The position numbers and the translations under genes were made by a program. The notes below the pieces were generated by a model. It was not told the origin of the DNA and searched no databases. It was given only the letters and a program-made list of their open reading frames with translations. DNA of 12,946 nucleotides, taken from positions 1-12,946 of the forward strand of contig DATJJW010000288.1 in assembly GCA_035491935.1 (NCBI GenBank), in the 5' to 3' direction. The stretch comes from DATJJW01 sp035491935. Lineage in GTDB: Bacteria > Pseudomonadota > Alphaproteobacteria > ATCC43930 > CGMCC-115725. Position 1 is the stretch's first letter; each line of letters opens with the position of its first letter. Of the stretch, positions 1 through 6,496 are shown piece by piece.

Positions 1-180
1 CGGTCCGATGGCCACCTTCGGCGGCTGACTACCCCAGTATTCGATGTGTGCCGTGCCGCCATTGGGTAGAGAAATAGTCATCTCATGCGCACCAGACCGC
101 GATCCGGCCGCCATTGCCGAGCCGCTCGCAAGCATCAGCAGCGTAGCGGCAGCACATAATACCGTATTTCTTCTTCTCAT
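1..180 (-). CDS. Small secreted protein, N-terminal part (cut by window edge)
   Basis: The first 60 codons of a minus-strand gene run off the left edge of the window. The start is ATG at 180, preceded by AGGAG (187-191), a well spaced ribosome binding site. The N-terminus is a clear Sec signal peptide: a run of arginines (MRRRN), a hydrophobic core of Ala, Leu and Met, and an AMA-A cleavage site near residue 25. The mature part begins with Gly, Ser, His and Thr and contains ISLPNGG and EYWGSQPPKVAIGP. I do not recognise a family, so only export to the periplasm or outside the cell can be inferred. It is separated from mtnC by 105 bases that contain a plausible promoter of its own, so it is probably not part of the mtn operon. 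Confidence 0.75.
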   Translation of the reverse strand, partial: MRRRNTVLCAAATLLMLASGSAMAAGSRSGAHEMTISLPNGGTAHIEYWGSQPPKVAIGP

Positions 181-212
181 ATCCGTCTCCTAACCCAGGA
201 AAGACGATATGA

Positions 213-240
213 ATTCTATCGCCTCATGATATTTTCACAA
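213..240 (-). promoter_or_regulatory. Candidate sigma-70-like promoter of the secreted-protein gene
   Basis: Reading the minus strand, TTGTGA (235-240) is followed after 16 bases by TAGAAT (213-218). This is a fair -35/-10 pair that would start transcription about 25 bases before the ATG at 180. The short AT-richer gap 181-285 holds nothing else I can name, and I see no clear terminator for the mtn genes in it. This is a motif match by eye only. Confidence 0.35.
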
Positions 241-285
241 GGGATCATGGCTGGTACATCCTGACGCAGCCGTAGCGGAACACCA

Positions 286-957
286 TCAACGGAAATAACC
301 CTGCGATATTTCATGGAAATCGGCACAGCCCTGCCCGCAGCATTCGCGGTCGAGCCGCGCGGTGTGGAGACCCGAGGCCGCGGCCGCCGCCAATTCGCCC
401 GGGAGGTCGGACAGAAATAGGATCTCGTCCGGCATGAGGCCAATCTCGGCGGCGAGCTTGGCATAGGAGGCAGCTTCCAGTTTGGGCCCGAGCACCGTGT
501 CGAAATAACCCTCGAACAACGGCGTGAGATCGCCATGGCCGGTATGGGCGAAGAGCAGCTTCTGCGCCGCGACCGAGCCGGAGGAATAGCAGAACAGCCG
601 CAGGCCCTGATCGGCCCATGCCTTCAAGGCCCCGGGCACGTCGTCATAGACCTCCGCCTGGAAGGCACCGGTTTCATAGCCGCGCGCCCAGATCATGCCC
701 TGCAGGGCCTTGAGCGGCGTCGCCTTGCGATCCTCGTCGATCCAGCCGATGAGGGTGGTGATGACGCCGGCCCGGTCGAGCGTCGGATCGCCGGCGAGAT
801 CGCGCGTCGCCGCCAACTGGCGCGCCACCTCCGGGTCATCGGCATGAGCGCGCAGGAAATCCGCCAGATGCGCGCGGGCATAGGGAAAGAGCGTGCGAGC
901 GACGAAATCGATCGGCGTGGTGGTGCCCTCGATATCGGTGACGACGGCCTTGATCAT
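286..957 (-). CDS. mtnC: Enolase-phosphatase E1 (acireductone synthase), methionine salvage
   Basis: MtnC is a HAD-superfamily enzyme that enolises and dephosphorylates 2,3-diketo-5-methylthiopentyl-1-phosphate to acireductone. From the ATG at 957 the protein is 223 residues, close to the usual length for the family. Visible motifs are HAD motif I near the N-terminus (TDIEGTTTP, Asp8 and Glu10), the YSSGS motif II region, the GPKLEAASY lysine region, and FLSD near the C-terminus. The frame is open up to an ATG at 1002, which overlaps the mtnD stop as ATGA and would add the 15 residues MIGGGLIGRGMIGKG. That extension is encoded by a 15-bp tandem repeat and does not resemble the family, so I place the start at 957. 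Translation could still begin at 1002 or at the repeated ATG at 972. Last gene of the mtnB-mtnD-mtnC run. Confidence 0.93.
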   Translation of the reverse strand: MIKAVVTDIEGTTTPIDFVARTLFPYARAHLADFLRAHADDPEVARQLAATRDLAGDPTLDRAGVITTLIGWIDEDRKATPLKALQGMIWARGYETGAFQAEVYDDVPGALKAWADQGLRLFCYSSGSVAAQKLLFAHTGHGDLTPLFEGYFDTVLGPKLEAASYAKLAAEIGLMPDEILFLSDLPGELAAAAASGLHTARLDRECCGQGCADFHEISQGYFR

Positions 958-1004
958 CCCCTTACCGATCATCCCCCTGCCGATCAGCCCCCCGCCGATC
1001 ATCC
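952..1004. repeat. 15-bp tandem repeat (3.5 copies) at the mtnD/mtnC junction
   Basis: Three 15-base units follow each other on the plus strand: GATCATCCCCTTACC (952-966), GATCATCCCCCTGCC (967-981) and GATCAGCCCCCCGCC (982-996). A partial fourth, GATCATCC, lies at 997-1004. Neighbouring units differ at two positions. On the coding strand each unit carries a G-rich run followed by ATGATC (CTGATC in one), so the repeat multiplies a Shine-Dalgarno-like sequence together with the mtnC start codon. Because 15 is divisible by three, a gain or loss of units keeps the upstream ATG in frame with mtnC. Confidence 0.9.
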
Positions 1005-1544
1005 ATCAATCCTGGGAATGGTGCCGGCCACCTTGTCACTGGTGAAGCGCGCGACCCAGCCAGCCGGGTCGGTGAACAGGCGGATGGCGCAGAAATGCGG
1101 CGCCGCGCCCATGTCGAACCAATGGCGCGTGCCGGCCGGCACGCCCAGGAGATCGCCGCGTTCACAGATCACCCGGTGCACGCCGATCTCGCCGCGCAGA
1201 TAGAAGGCGCCGCGCCCCTCGACGAAGAAGCGCACCTCATCCTCGTCATGGATATGTTCATCCAGAAATCTGGCGCGCAGCTCGGCCGCATTCGCCGCGC
1301 CTTTGGCCAGGCGGATGACATCGGCGGTCCGGTAGCCGCATTCCGTCATCAAACGGTCGGTCTCCTTGGCATAGGCTCGCAACACCTCCTCCTGCCCCGC
1401 GTCATCCGCCAGCGCCACCTCCGCCGGCCAGCGTTCGTAGCGGATGCCGATGCCGGCCAGCACCTGCTCGATGCGCTTCGCATCCTCGGTATCCTCGACC
1501 AGGCGGCGCGGCTGCTCGAGCGCGTAGTGGGTGAGCCGGGTCAT
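999..1544 (-). CDS. mtnD: Acireductone dioxygenase, methionine salvage
   Basis: MtnD is a cupin metalloenzyme that cleaves acireductone with O2. The Fe form gives formate and 2-keto-4-methylthiobutyrate, the methionine precursor; the Ni form gives a CO-producing side reaction. From ATG 1544 the protein is 181 residues, the usual size. The metal ligands are in place: His97, His99 and Glu103 in EHIHDEDEVRF, and His141 in PAGTRHWFD, matching the His96/His98/Glu102/His140 set known from the Klebsiella enzyme. An in-frame ATG at 1559 would add five residues. I prefer 1544 because its ATG forms a four-base ATGA overlap with the mtnB stop, and MTRLTHY is the natural family start. Its own stop overlaps an ATG at 1002 in the mtnC frame, so translation of the three genes looks coupled. 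Confidence 0.95.
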   Translation of the reverse strand: MTRLTHYALEQPRRLVEDTEDAKRIEQVLAGIGIRYERWPAEVALADDAGQEEVLRAYAKETDRLMTECGYRTADVIRLAKGAANAAELRARFLDEHIHDEDEVRFFVEGRGAFYLRGEIGVHRVICERGDLLGVPAGTRHWFDMGAAPHFCAIRLFTDPAGWVARFTSDKVAGTIPRIDG

Positions 1545-2152
1545 GGCATCAGCTCGCAAGCAAACAGGAAATCGAAGGCCTCGGCATGGCGCAACGCCTC
1601 GGCCATGGTGGCACCCCAGGCATAGAGCCCATGGCCGGCCAGCAGATACCCCGGCGCCGCCGGCGCCGAGCCCAAGCGGCGGTCAATGACCTCGGCCAGC
1701 GCCTCGATATCCTGGCTGTTGGCGAAGACCGGCACGGCGAGGCTCGTCTCATGGGTCTTGGTACCGGCGAAGGCCTTCAGCAGCTCGTAGCCTTCGAGCA
1801 CGACCGCGCCAGAGGCCCGTTGCCGGCGCGAGACCATGGTCGCGGCCATTGAATGGATGTGGACGACCGCGCCCACCCCGGGAAAACGCCGATAGAGGGC
1901 CAGATGCAGGCCCGTTTCGGCCGAGCTGCCGGCCGGTGGCGCTTCATCCTGGGCGATGTCCAGCACATGCCGCGACTCCAGCGCGCCTTTGTCGACGCCG
2001 GACGCGGTGATCATGACGCGATGGGCACTGGCACGGGCCGAGAAATTGCCGCTGGTCGCCGGGACCCAACCGCGCGTCGATGCGAGCCTGCCCGCATCGA
2101 TCACTGCGGCGATCGCCGCCTGGGTGCCCAGATCCGGTGTCACGAGATTCAT
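1541..2152 (-). CDS. mtnB: Methylthioribulose-1-phosphate dehydratase
   Basis: A zinc-dependent class II aldolase/adducin-family enzyme that dehydrates 5-methylthioribulose-1-phosphate to the 2,3-diketo intermediate used by MtnC. It is 203 residues long, normal for bacterial MtnB. Visible features are the phosphate-loop-like ATSGNFSAR (32-40), ITASGVDKG, the probable catalytic Glu79 in SSAETGLH, the zinc ligands His98 and His100 in VHIHS, and His174 in LAGHGLYAWG. The ATG at 2152 is preceded by AAGGAG at a spacing of seven, a strong site consistent with the first gene of a translationally coupled trio. The isomerase MtnA and the MTA phosphorylase MtnP that supply the substrate are not in this window. 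A 5-bp stem with a 13-base loop (2169-2173 with 2187-2191) lies in the leader; I could not match it to a known riboswitch. Confidence 0.93.
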   Translation of the reverse strand: MNLVTPDLGTQAAIAAVIDAGRLASTRGWVPATSGNFSARASAHRVMITASGVDKGALESRHVLDIAQDEAPPAGSSAETGLHLALYRRFPGVGAVVHIHSMAATMVSRRQRASGAVVLEGYELLKAFAGTKTHETSLAVPVFANSQDIEALAEVIDRRLGSAPAAPGYLLAGHGLYAWGATMAEALRHAEAFDFLFACELMP

Positions 2153-2234
2153 GCGGACTCCTTTGCTTCGCGGAGCCCGAGCTTAGCCGCGTTTCATGTC
2201 ACATTTCGGACATCGCCCGGCAATGAAAGCCGCG

Positions 2235-3830
2235 TCAGGTCTTGGTGGCGGCCGTATAGGCATCGATGACGCTGCGGAAACAGCGCGCTTCCGTGGTCAA
2301 TTCCGGCGAGGTTTGCGCGATGGCGTCGCGGATATGATCCTTCACCCGAGCCAGCAACAGGTGGCGGCCGGATTTCCGTAATTCCGCATTGCATTCCGCC
2401 AAGGCATCGAGCGAGGTGGAATCGAGGTCGGGACTTTCCTCCAGCGAAAGAATGACCTGGGTGATGGCTTTACCCTGCGCAGCCAGGTTGACGGTGCCGG
2501 TGAGGATCCGCTCGGCATTGGCGAAGAAGATCGGCTCCGCCGGGCGCAGGATGAGCAATCCGTCATATGCTTCGGCTTCGGGATGGCGGACACGGCTGAC
2601 GAAATTGGTGGTGCCCGGAAGCCGGCCCAGCTCTGTGAGGCGCGCGCCGGCAAGACTTTGCAGCAGGGCAAGCACGGAAAAGACGACGGCGAAAAGCATG
2701 CCGTCCAGAACGCCGAGCACGAGCACCGCCAGCACGGCGGCGGTGGCCACGGAGGCGTCCCGGCGCAACATCCATAGCCGGACGAGCGGCGCGGGATTGA
2801 GGGCATGGGTGAGCGAAGCAATGACGATGGCGGCGAGCACCGGCAGAGGGAGCAGCGCGATGAGCTCCCGCCCCCAGACGGCGAGCACCAGGATCGTTCC
2901 CATGGCGGCCAGGCCCGCCGCCCGGGATCGAGCGCCCGCCGCCTCGGCCGCCGCGGAGGCGGAAAATCCAGCCCCCACCGGCATCCCTTGAACCAGGCCG
3001 GCCAGCAAATTGGCACCGCCCAGCGCCATCAGTTCGTGGTCCACGGTGATCCTGTCGCCATGCAGCAGCGCAAGACCGCGAATGGAGCTCCAGGATTCCG
3101 CGAAGAGGATGAGGAAGAGCAGCGGCGCCAATTCCGCCACGTCGCTCCAGCCGGAGAGGGAAAGGTCCGGCCAGGCGAGGCGTGGCCACTGCATGGGCAA
3201 AGTGCCAACCAACGCGATGCCGTGGGCCGGCAGGTTGGTCACGGCACTCAGCGCCACCCCGGCACACAGGACGAGTGCGGGAGCCGGCAGATTGCCGAAA
3301 CGCCGCAACAGCGTGAGAGCGACAAGTGCGGCGGCGCCCAGCAGCACCGCGCCGAAATGCCAGAGCGGCAGGGCGAGGATGAGATGCCAGAGCAGCGGCA
3401 GCGTGTTGGCCCCATTTTCCTGCACGCCCGTGATCGCGGGAAGCTGTTTCACCGTGATGGTAACGGCAATGCCCAGCGTGAAGCCGCGCAGCACCGGACG
3501 GGAGATGAAGCCGGCAAGCGTCCCCAGCCGCGCCACCGCCGCCGCGACGAAACACAGCCCCGTCATCAGCACCGCGGCCTCCGTCACCGCGGCCGCGTCG
3601 ACGCCCTGCGCCTGCTTGGAGAGCAACAGCGCCGCCAGGATAGCGGCCGAGGAAGAGGTGGGCGCCACCATGGCGAAACGGCTGCGCCCCAACGCCGCGT
3701 AGGCGGCAAGCCCGGCGATGGTGGCGATGATGGCATAGGCCGGGGACAGGCCGGCGATGCCGGCATAGGCAATGGCCGACGGCAGCAGCAGGCCGGCTAC
3801 CGAAATGCCGGCCATAACGTCTCTGATCAT
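2235..3830 (-). CDS. SulP-family inorganic anion transporter with STAS domain
   Basis: A 531-residue inner-membrane protein of the SulP/SLC26 family, whose members carry sulfate, bicarbonate or other anions. The N-terminal 390 or so residues are strongly hydrophobic with about 10-12 membrane segments. They open with RDVMAGISVAGLLLPSAIAYA, the typical first SulP helix, followed by APTSSSAAILAA. The last 140 residues form a cytoplasmic STAS domain, with ILRPAEPIFFANAER, ILSLEESPDLDSTSLDAL and a closing helix. The frame is open up to 3971, but the ATG at 3830 overlaps the stop of the upstream ParB-like gene as ATGA and sits just before the first conserved helix, so I use it. The substrate cannot be read from sequence. 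The mtnB gene starts 82 bases after its stop, and cotranscription is possible. Confidence 0.9.
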   Translation of the reverse strand: MIRDVMAGISVAGLLLPSAIAYAGIAGLSPAYAIIATIAGLAAYAALGRSRFAMVAPTSSSAAILAALLLSKQAQGVDAAAVTEAAVLMTGLCFVAAAVARLGTLAGFISRPVLRGFTLGIAVTITVKQLPAITGVQENGANTLPLLWHLILALPLWHFGAVLLGAAALVALTLLRRFGNLPAPALVLCAGVALSAVTNLPAHGIALVGTLPMQWPRLAWPDLSLSGWSDVAELAPLLFLILFAESWSSIRGLALLHGDRITVDHELMALGGANLLAGLVQGMPVGAGFSASAAAEAAGARSRAAGLAAMGTILVLAVWGRELIALLPLPVLAAIVIASLTHALNPAPLVRLWMLRRDASVATAAVLAVLVLGVLDGMLFAVVFSVLALLQSLAGARLTELGRLPGTTNFVSRVRHPEAEAYDGLLILRPAEPIFFANAERILTGTVNLAAQGKAITQVILSLEESPDLDSTSLDALAECNAELRKSGRHLLLARVKDHIRDAIAQTSPELTTEARCFRSVIDAYTAATKT

Positions 3831-4450
3831 TCTTCGGTGACCGGCCCGCACCAGCCAGGCAGATACGCGGCAGCCTCGGACTTCGCCAGGCGAAGCGCTT
3901 CCTCCAAGGCACCCTGTGGATGGGCATCCACCTCCTTGTGCTTGATTCGGCGACGCAGGAAATCGGCCCACAGGAATTCGCTGAACGGCGTCGTGTCCTT
4001 GGCGAAGCCGCCAGCCCGGCGCAGGCCACCGGCCAGGCTGCGATACGGATCATCCGCCAGATCGGCCACGCTTTTGGGTAATTGCTTGTGACTGCGCCGC
4101 TTCCCTTCCGCGTCGTAGGCGTGCATCCAGGCACGATTGTCCAGATAGACCCAGAACGCGCCGCGAGTGAGTGTCGACAGATCGGACACCACTGTCACGG
4201 CAACCTCCTTCACCCCCTCGTCATGCAATGCACGGGCGAGATGATGATGGTCGATCAAATAGAAATGCCGCTCCGGCCCCAACACCACCGGCAGCAAATG
4301 CCGCCCCAGAAACGCCGCCCGATCCGACGCTTTTTGTGCCCGCCAGCGCCGGCGCTTCTCCTCCACTTCCCGCATGCCCACGGTTATCTGCGTTGGCCGC
4401 AATGCCGCCACCGCCACCGGATTGAGTCTCGGCTCGCGTGTAAACTGCAT
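3827..4450 (-). CDS. ParB-like protein of the ParBc_2 (putative ParB-like nuclease) type
   Basis: A soluble protein of 207 residues with no signal peptide. The early RPTQITVGMREVEEKRRRW resembles the ParB/sulfiredoxin-fold opening. It is followed by FYLIDHHHLARAL, DLSTLTRGAFWVYLDNRAW, DDPYRSLAGGLRRAGGFAKD and PFSEFLWADFLRRRI. I recognise this pattern from the ParBc_2 family (PF08857), named a putative nuclease but poorly characterised. Two consecutive ATGs (4453 and 4450) are possible. AGAGG lies only two bases before the first and five before the second, so I choose 4450. The stop overlaps the SulP ATG by four bases, implying linked expression and perhaps a shared role. The gene lacks ParB's helix-turn-helix and CTPase context, so chromosome partitioning is not implied. 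The 175-base gap upstream (4451-4628) shows no convincing promoter. Confidence 0.8.
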   Translation of the reverse strand: MQFTREPRLNPVAVAALRPTQITVGMREVEEKRRRWRAQKASDRAAFLGRHLLPVVLGPERHFYLIDHHHLARALHDEGVKEVAVTVVSDLSTLTRGAFWVYLDNRAWMHAYDAEGKRRSHKQLPKSVADLADDPYRSLAGGLRRAGGFAKDTTPFSEFLWADFLRRRIKHKEVDAHPQGALEEALRLAKSEAAAYLPGWCGPVTEE

Positions 4451-4628
4451 CATCGCCTCTTCTGTGCTGGTGGACGCCAGAAATGCGTAGCGGCGGGGGC
4501 AGGATCTTCCTGGCGTGCGAAGACCAGAAGGAAGCTATACCTTCCATTCGCCGTCGCAAGAGTACGACTATCCCCGCCGCCTGAATATCCATTCCGGATC
4601 GATAGCGGCTCGGCCGATCAGATCCTTC

Positions 4629-5309
4629 TCAGGACGCCGCATCCTTCAGGATACGCTTCTTGGCGCGCAGGACATGCGCCTCCATCAGCCGGGACGCCTT
4701 GTCGCCGTCCCGGGATCTGAGCACATCGACGATCGCCTGGTGTTCGGCATTCGACTTGGTCATGCGCTCAGCCGTGACCAGCCCGCCGCGCCGGAACAGA
4801 TGCAGCTCACGCACGCAGTTCTGATAGGCGTTGAGCAGCCGCTTGTTGCCGCCGAGCTCCAGTATCGCACGATGGAATTGCAGGTTCAGCGGGTAATAGG
4901 CCTCGAGGTCGCCGAGGCGGGCCGCCTCCTCCATCGCTCGGGTCAGCCCGTCGAGCTGGGCCAGGCCATCCTTGGTGATGATCGGCGCCAAGGTGCGGCC
5001 AGCAAGCGCGAACAGGGCCGAGCGCAGATCGTAGAGCTCCGCCGCCTCCGTAGCATCGATCTGCCGTACGAAGGCGCCGCGATTGACGACGAAATGCAAC
5101 AGCCCTGCCTGCTCCAGCCCACGGCATGCCTCGCGCACGGGTCCACGGCTGACGCCGAAGCGTTGCGCCAGCTCCGCCTCGTTGACCCACGCGCCCGGCA
5201 GCAACTCCCCCGCCTCGATCATGCGAGCGACCTCCTCGCGGATGATGACGGTGAGCGATGTCTCCTTGCGGAAGCGCAGGCTTTCCGCGGTGGTGGCGAA
5301 ACTGGTCAA
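4629..5309 (-). CDS. GntR-family transcriptional regulator, FCD (FadR) type
   Basis: A 226-residue regulator with an N-terminal winged helix-turn-helix (about 18-85; NEAELAQRFGVSRGPVREA is the recognition region) and a C-terminal FCD ligand-binding domain (about 90-215). FCD metal-site histidines are visible: His146 (LQFHRAIL), His190 (AEHQAIV) and His212 (AHVLRAKK). The reading frame stays open far upstream, antisense to the hydrolase, but only the stretch from TTG 5309 looks like a GntR protein. No ATG lies between that TTG and the HTH, so I choose TTG, with GGAA eight bases before it. It diverges from the hydrolase-MFS-MmgE-dehydrogenase run and very likely controls it through the palindrome at 5372-5389. 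FCD regulators usually bind small organic acids, which suits the neighbours. Confidence 0.88.
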   Translation of the reverse strand: MTSFATTAESLRFRKETSLTVIIREEVARMIEAGELLPGAWVNEAELAQRFGVSRGPVREACRGLEQAGLLHFVVNRGAFVRQIDATEAAELYDLRSALFALAGRTLAPIITKDGLAQLDGLTRAMEEAARLGDLEAYYPLNLQFHRAILELGGNKRLLNAYQNCVRELHLFRRGGLVTAERMTKSNAEHQAIVDVLRSRDGDKASRLMEAHVLRAKKRILKDAAS

Positions 5310-5371
5310 GCGACAGGTTCCAAGCTGTTCCGGAGCGCCATGAATACCACAAACGGTCCCGATAATAATCG

Positions 5372-5389
5372 AAAATCGTCGACGATTTT
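5372..5389. promoter_or_regulatory. Perfect 18-bp palindrome, candidate GntR operator
   Basis: AAAATCGTC followed by GACGATTTT is an uninterrupted perfect palindrome centred between 5380 and 5381. Its core CGTC-GACG fits the GntR-family operator consensus yGTM-N(0-1)-KACr, and the TnGTnnACnA pattern seen for FCD regulators. It sits in the gap between the divergent regulator and hydrolase genes. TGTTGACA (5391-5398, a -35-like element for the plus strand) starts two bases after it, and TATTAT on the minus strand (5362-5367, a -10-like element for the regulator) lies just before it. Binding there could block both promoters. No good plus-strand -10 was found at the expected spacing. Confidence 0.7.
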
Positions 5390-5465
5390 TTGTTGACAGA
5401 AGAGGCGCACGGGCAGAGCGTGGCGACCAATAAATCGTCCCAGGCCAATAGTGAGGAAACGCGAC

Positions 5466-6347
5466 ATGCTGATGGAAGGCTTCAAGAAAGAGACGATCCA
5501 CGTGAACGGCGTGGATATCGTCGTTCGCCACGGCGGCAAGGGTCCGCCGCTGCTGCTGATCCACGGCAACCCTTTCACCCATCTGTCCTGGAATCGCGTC
5601 GCACCGGAACTCGCCAAGGAGTTCACGGTGGTGACGCCTGACATCCGCGGCTATGGCGACAGCTCCAAGCCCGATGGCGGCGACGACCACTACGCCTATT
5701 CGTTCCGCGAGATGGGCAAGGACCTGGTCGAGCTGATGGCCAAGCTGGGCTTCGACAAGTTCCATGCCGCCGGCCACGATCGCGGCGCCCGCGTGCTGCA
5801 CCGCATGTGCCTGGATTATCCCGAGACGGTGACCAAGGCCTGCTTCGTCGACATGCTGCCGCAGCACCACCTGCTGAACAACGTCACCTTCAACTGGGGC
5901 AAGTTCTCCTGGCACTGGTTCTTCATGATCCAGCCGACCCCGTATCCCGAGACCATGATCAGCAACGATGCGGAATTCTACATCCGCAAGAAGCTGTCCA
6001 AGACCGGCCAGGGCACCAGCTTCTTCGTGCCGGAGGCGCTGGACGAGTACATCCGCTGCATCAAGAACCCGCGCACCGTCTACGCCATGTGCGAGGATTA
6101 CCGCGCCACCGTCTCCTGCGACCTCGAGATGGACACGGCCGACTACAAGGCCGGCAAGAAGGTGACCTGCCCGACATTCCTGCTCTGGGGTGCCACCGGC
6201 GGCGTCGGCCGCAACCACGACGCCAAGAAGGTGTGGTCGGAATACGCCACCAACATCGTCGGCACGCTGGCCGCGCCCTCCGGCCACTACGTGCAGGAAG
6301 AAGCGCCGAAGGAGACGCTGGAGGCGATGCAGAACTTCTTCCGCTAA
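5466..6347 (+). CDS. Alpha/beta hydrolase, fluoroacetate/haloacetate dehalogenase-like
   Basis: A 293-residue cytoplasmic alpha/beta-hydrolase that closely follows fluoroacetate dehalogenases such as RPA1163 of Rhodopseudomonas palustris. The nucleophile motif GHDRGARVLHR gives Asp105 with carboxylate-binding Arg106 and Arg109. Asp129 and His274 (SGHYVQEE) complete the triad. His150-Trp151 (WHWFF) and Tyr212 (CEDYRA) match the halide pocket. Two pocket positions differ from my memory of RPA1163: HGFP is HGNP (Asn for Phe40), and the region holding Trp185 reads KLSKTGQG with no Trp. The substrate may thus be another halo- or substituted acid, or an ester or epoxide. I choose ATG 5466 because AGGAA (5454-5458) lies seven bases upstream; an in-frame GTG at 5451 would add five residues. 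First gene of the plus-strand run. Confidence 0.88.
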   Translation: MLMEGFKKETIHVNGVDIVVRHGGKGPPLLLIHGNPFTHLSWNRVAPELAKEFTVVTPDIRGYGDSSKPDGGDDHYAYSFREMGKDLVELMAKLGFDKFHAAGHDRGARVLHRMCLDYPETVTKACFVDMLPQHHLLNNVTFNWGKFSWHWFFMIQPTPYPETMISNDAEFYIRKKLSKTGQGTSFFVPEALDEYIRCIKNPRTVYAMCEDYRATVSCDLEMDTADYKAGKKVTCPTFLLWGATGGVGRNHDAKKVWSEYATNIVGTLAAPSGHYVQEEAPKETLEAMQNFFR

Positions 6348-6360
6348 ACCGGCAGATCCG

Positions 6361-6397
6361 GGGACCGGCACCATTGCCGGTCCCGTTTCCCGGCAAT
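6361..6397. repeat. Overlapping alternative hairpins; degenerate REP-like element
   Basis: Two perfect stems share bases. The first pairs GGGACCGGCA (6361-6370) with TGCCGGTCCC (6375-6384) around a four-base loop. The second pairs ATTGCCGG (6373-6380) with CCGGCAAT (6390-6397) around nine bases. They cannot both form. The second matches the palindrome at 10413-10435 in its arms. It lies 13 bases after the hydrolase stop and 100 bases before the MFS start. Only GTTT follows the first stem, so it is a weak terminator at best. It may instead stabilise the hydrolase part of the transcript or reduce read-through. Confidence 0.7.
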
Positions 6398-6496
6398 CTC
6401 TATCCCCTCGACCTGCCAGCACCTTTGGATCGAACCCGTGGACCGGACATTTGCCCTGATCGCCCATAAGCGCCAAGAATAGGGAGTGCTCCGCCT

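Noticed and set aside
2153..2234. Possible SAM-responsive riboswitch before mtnB
   Set aside because: The leader is only about 80 bases and has one short stem (2169-2173 with 2187-2191). I could not match the conserved cores of known SAM or SAH riboswitches. A covariance-model search would settle it.
3831..3971. Longer SulP start giving a 47-residue N-terminal extension
   Set aside because: The extra residues are encoded within the ParB-like gene in another frame and do not resemble a SulP N-terminus. The ATGA overlap at 3830 explains the true start.
2805..4091. A 428-codon plus-strand frame opposite the SulP and ParB-like genes
   Set aside because: It has low-complexity composition (Gln, Arg, Gly, His), no start context or motif, and is antisense to well supported genes.
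5310..6476. Upstream extension of the GntR frame into a 615-codon protein antisense to the hydrolase
   Set aside because: Only the part after 5309 matches a GntR protein. The rest is a shadow of the hydrolase gene and crosses the operator region.
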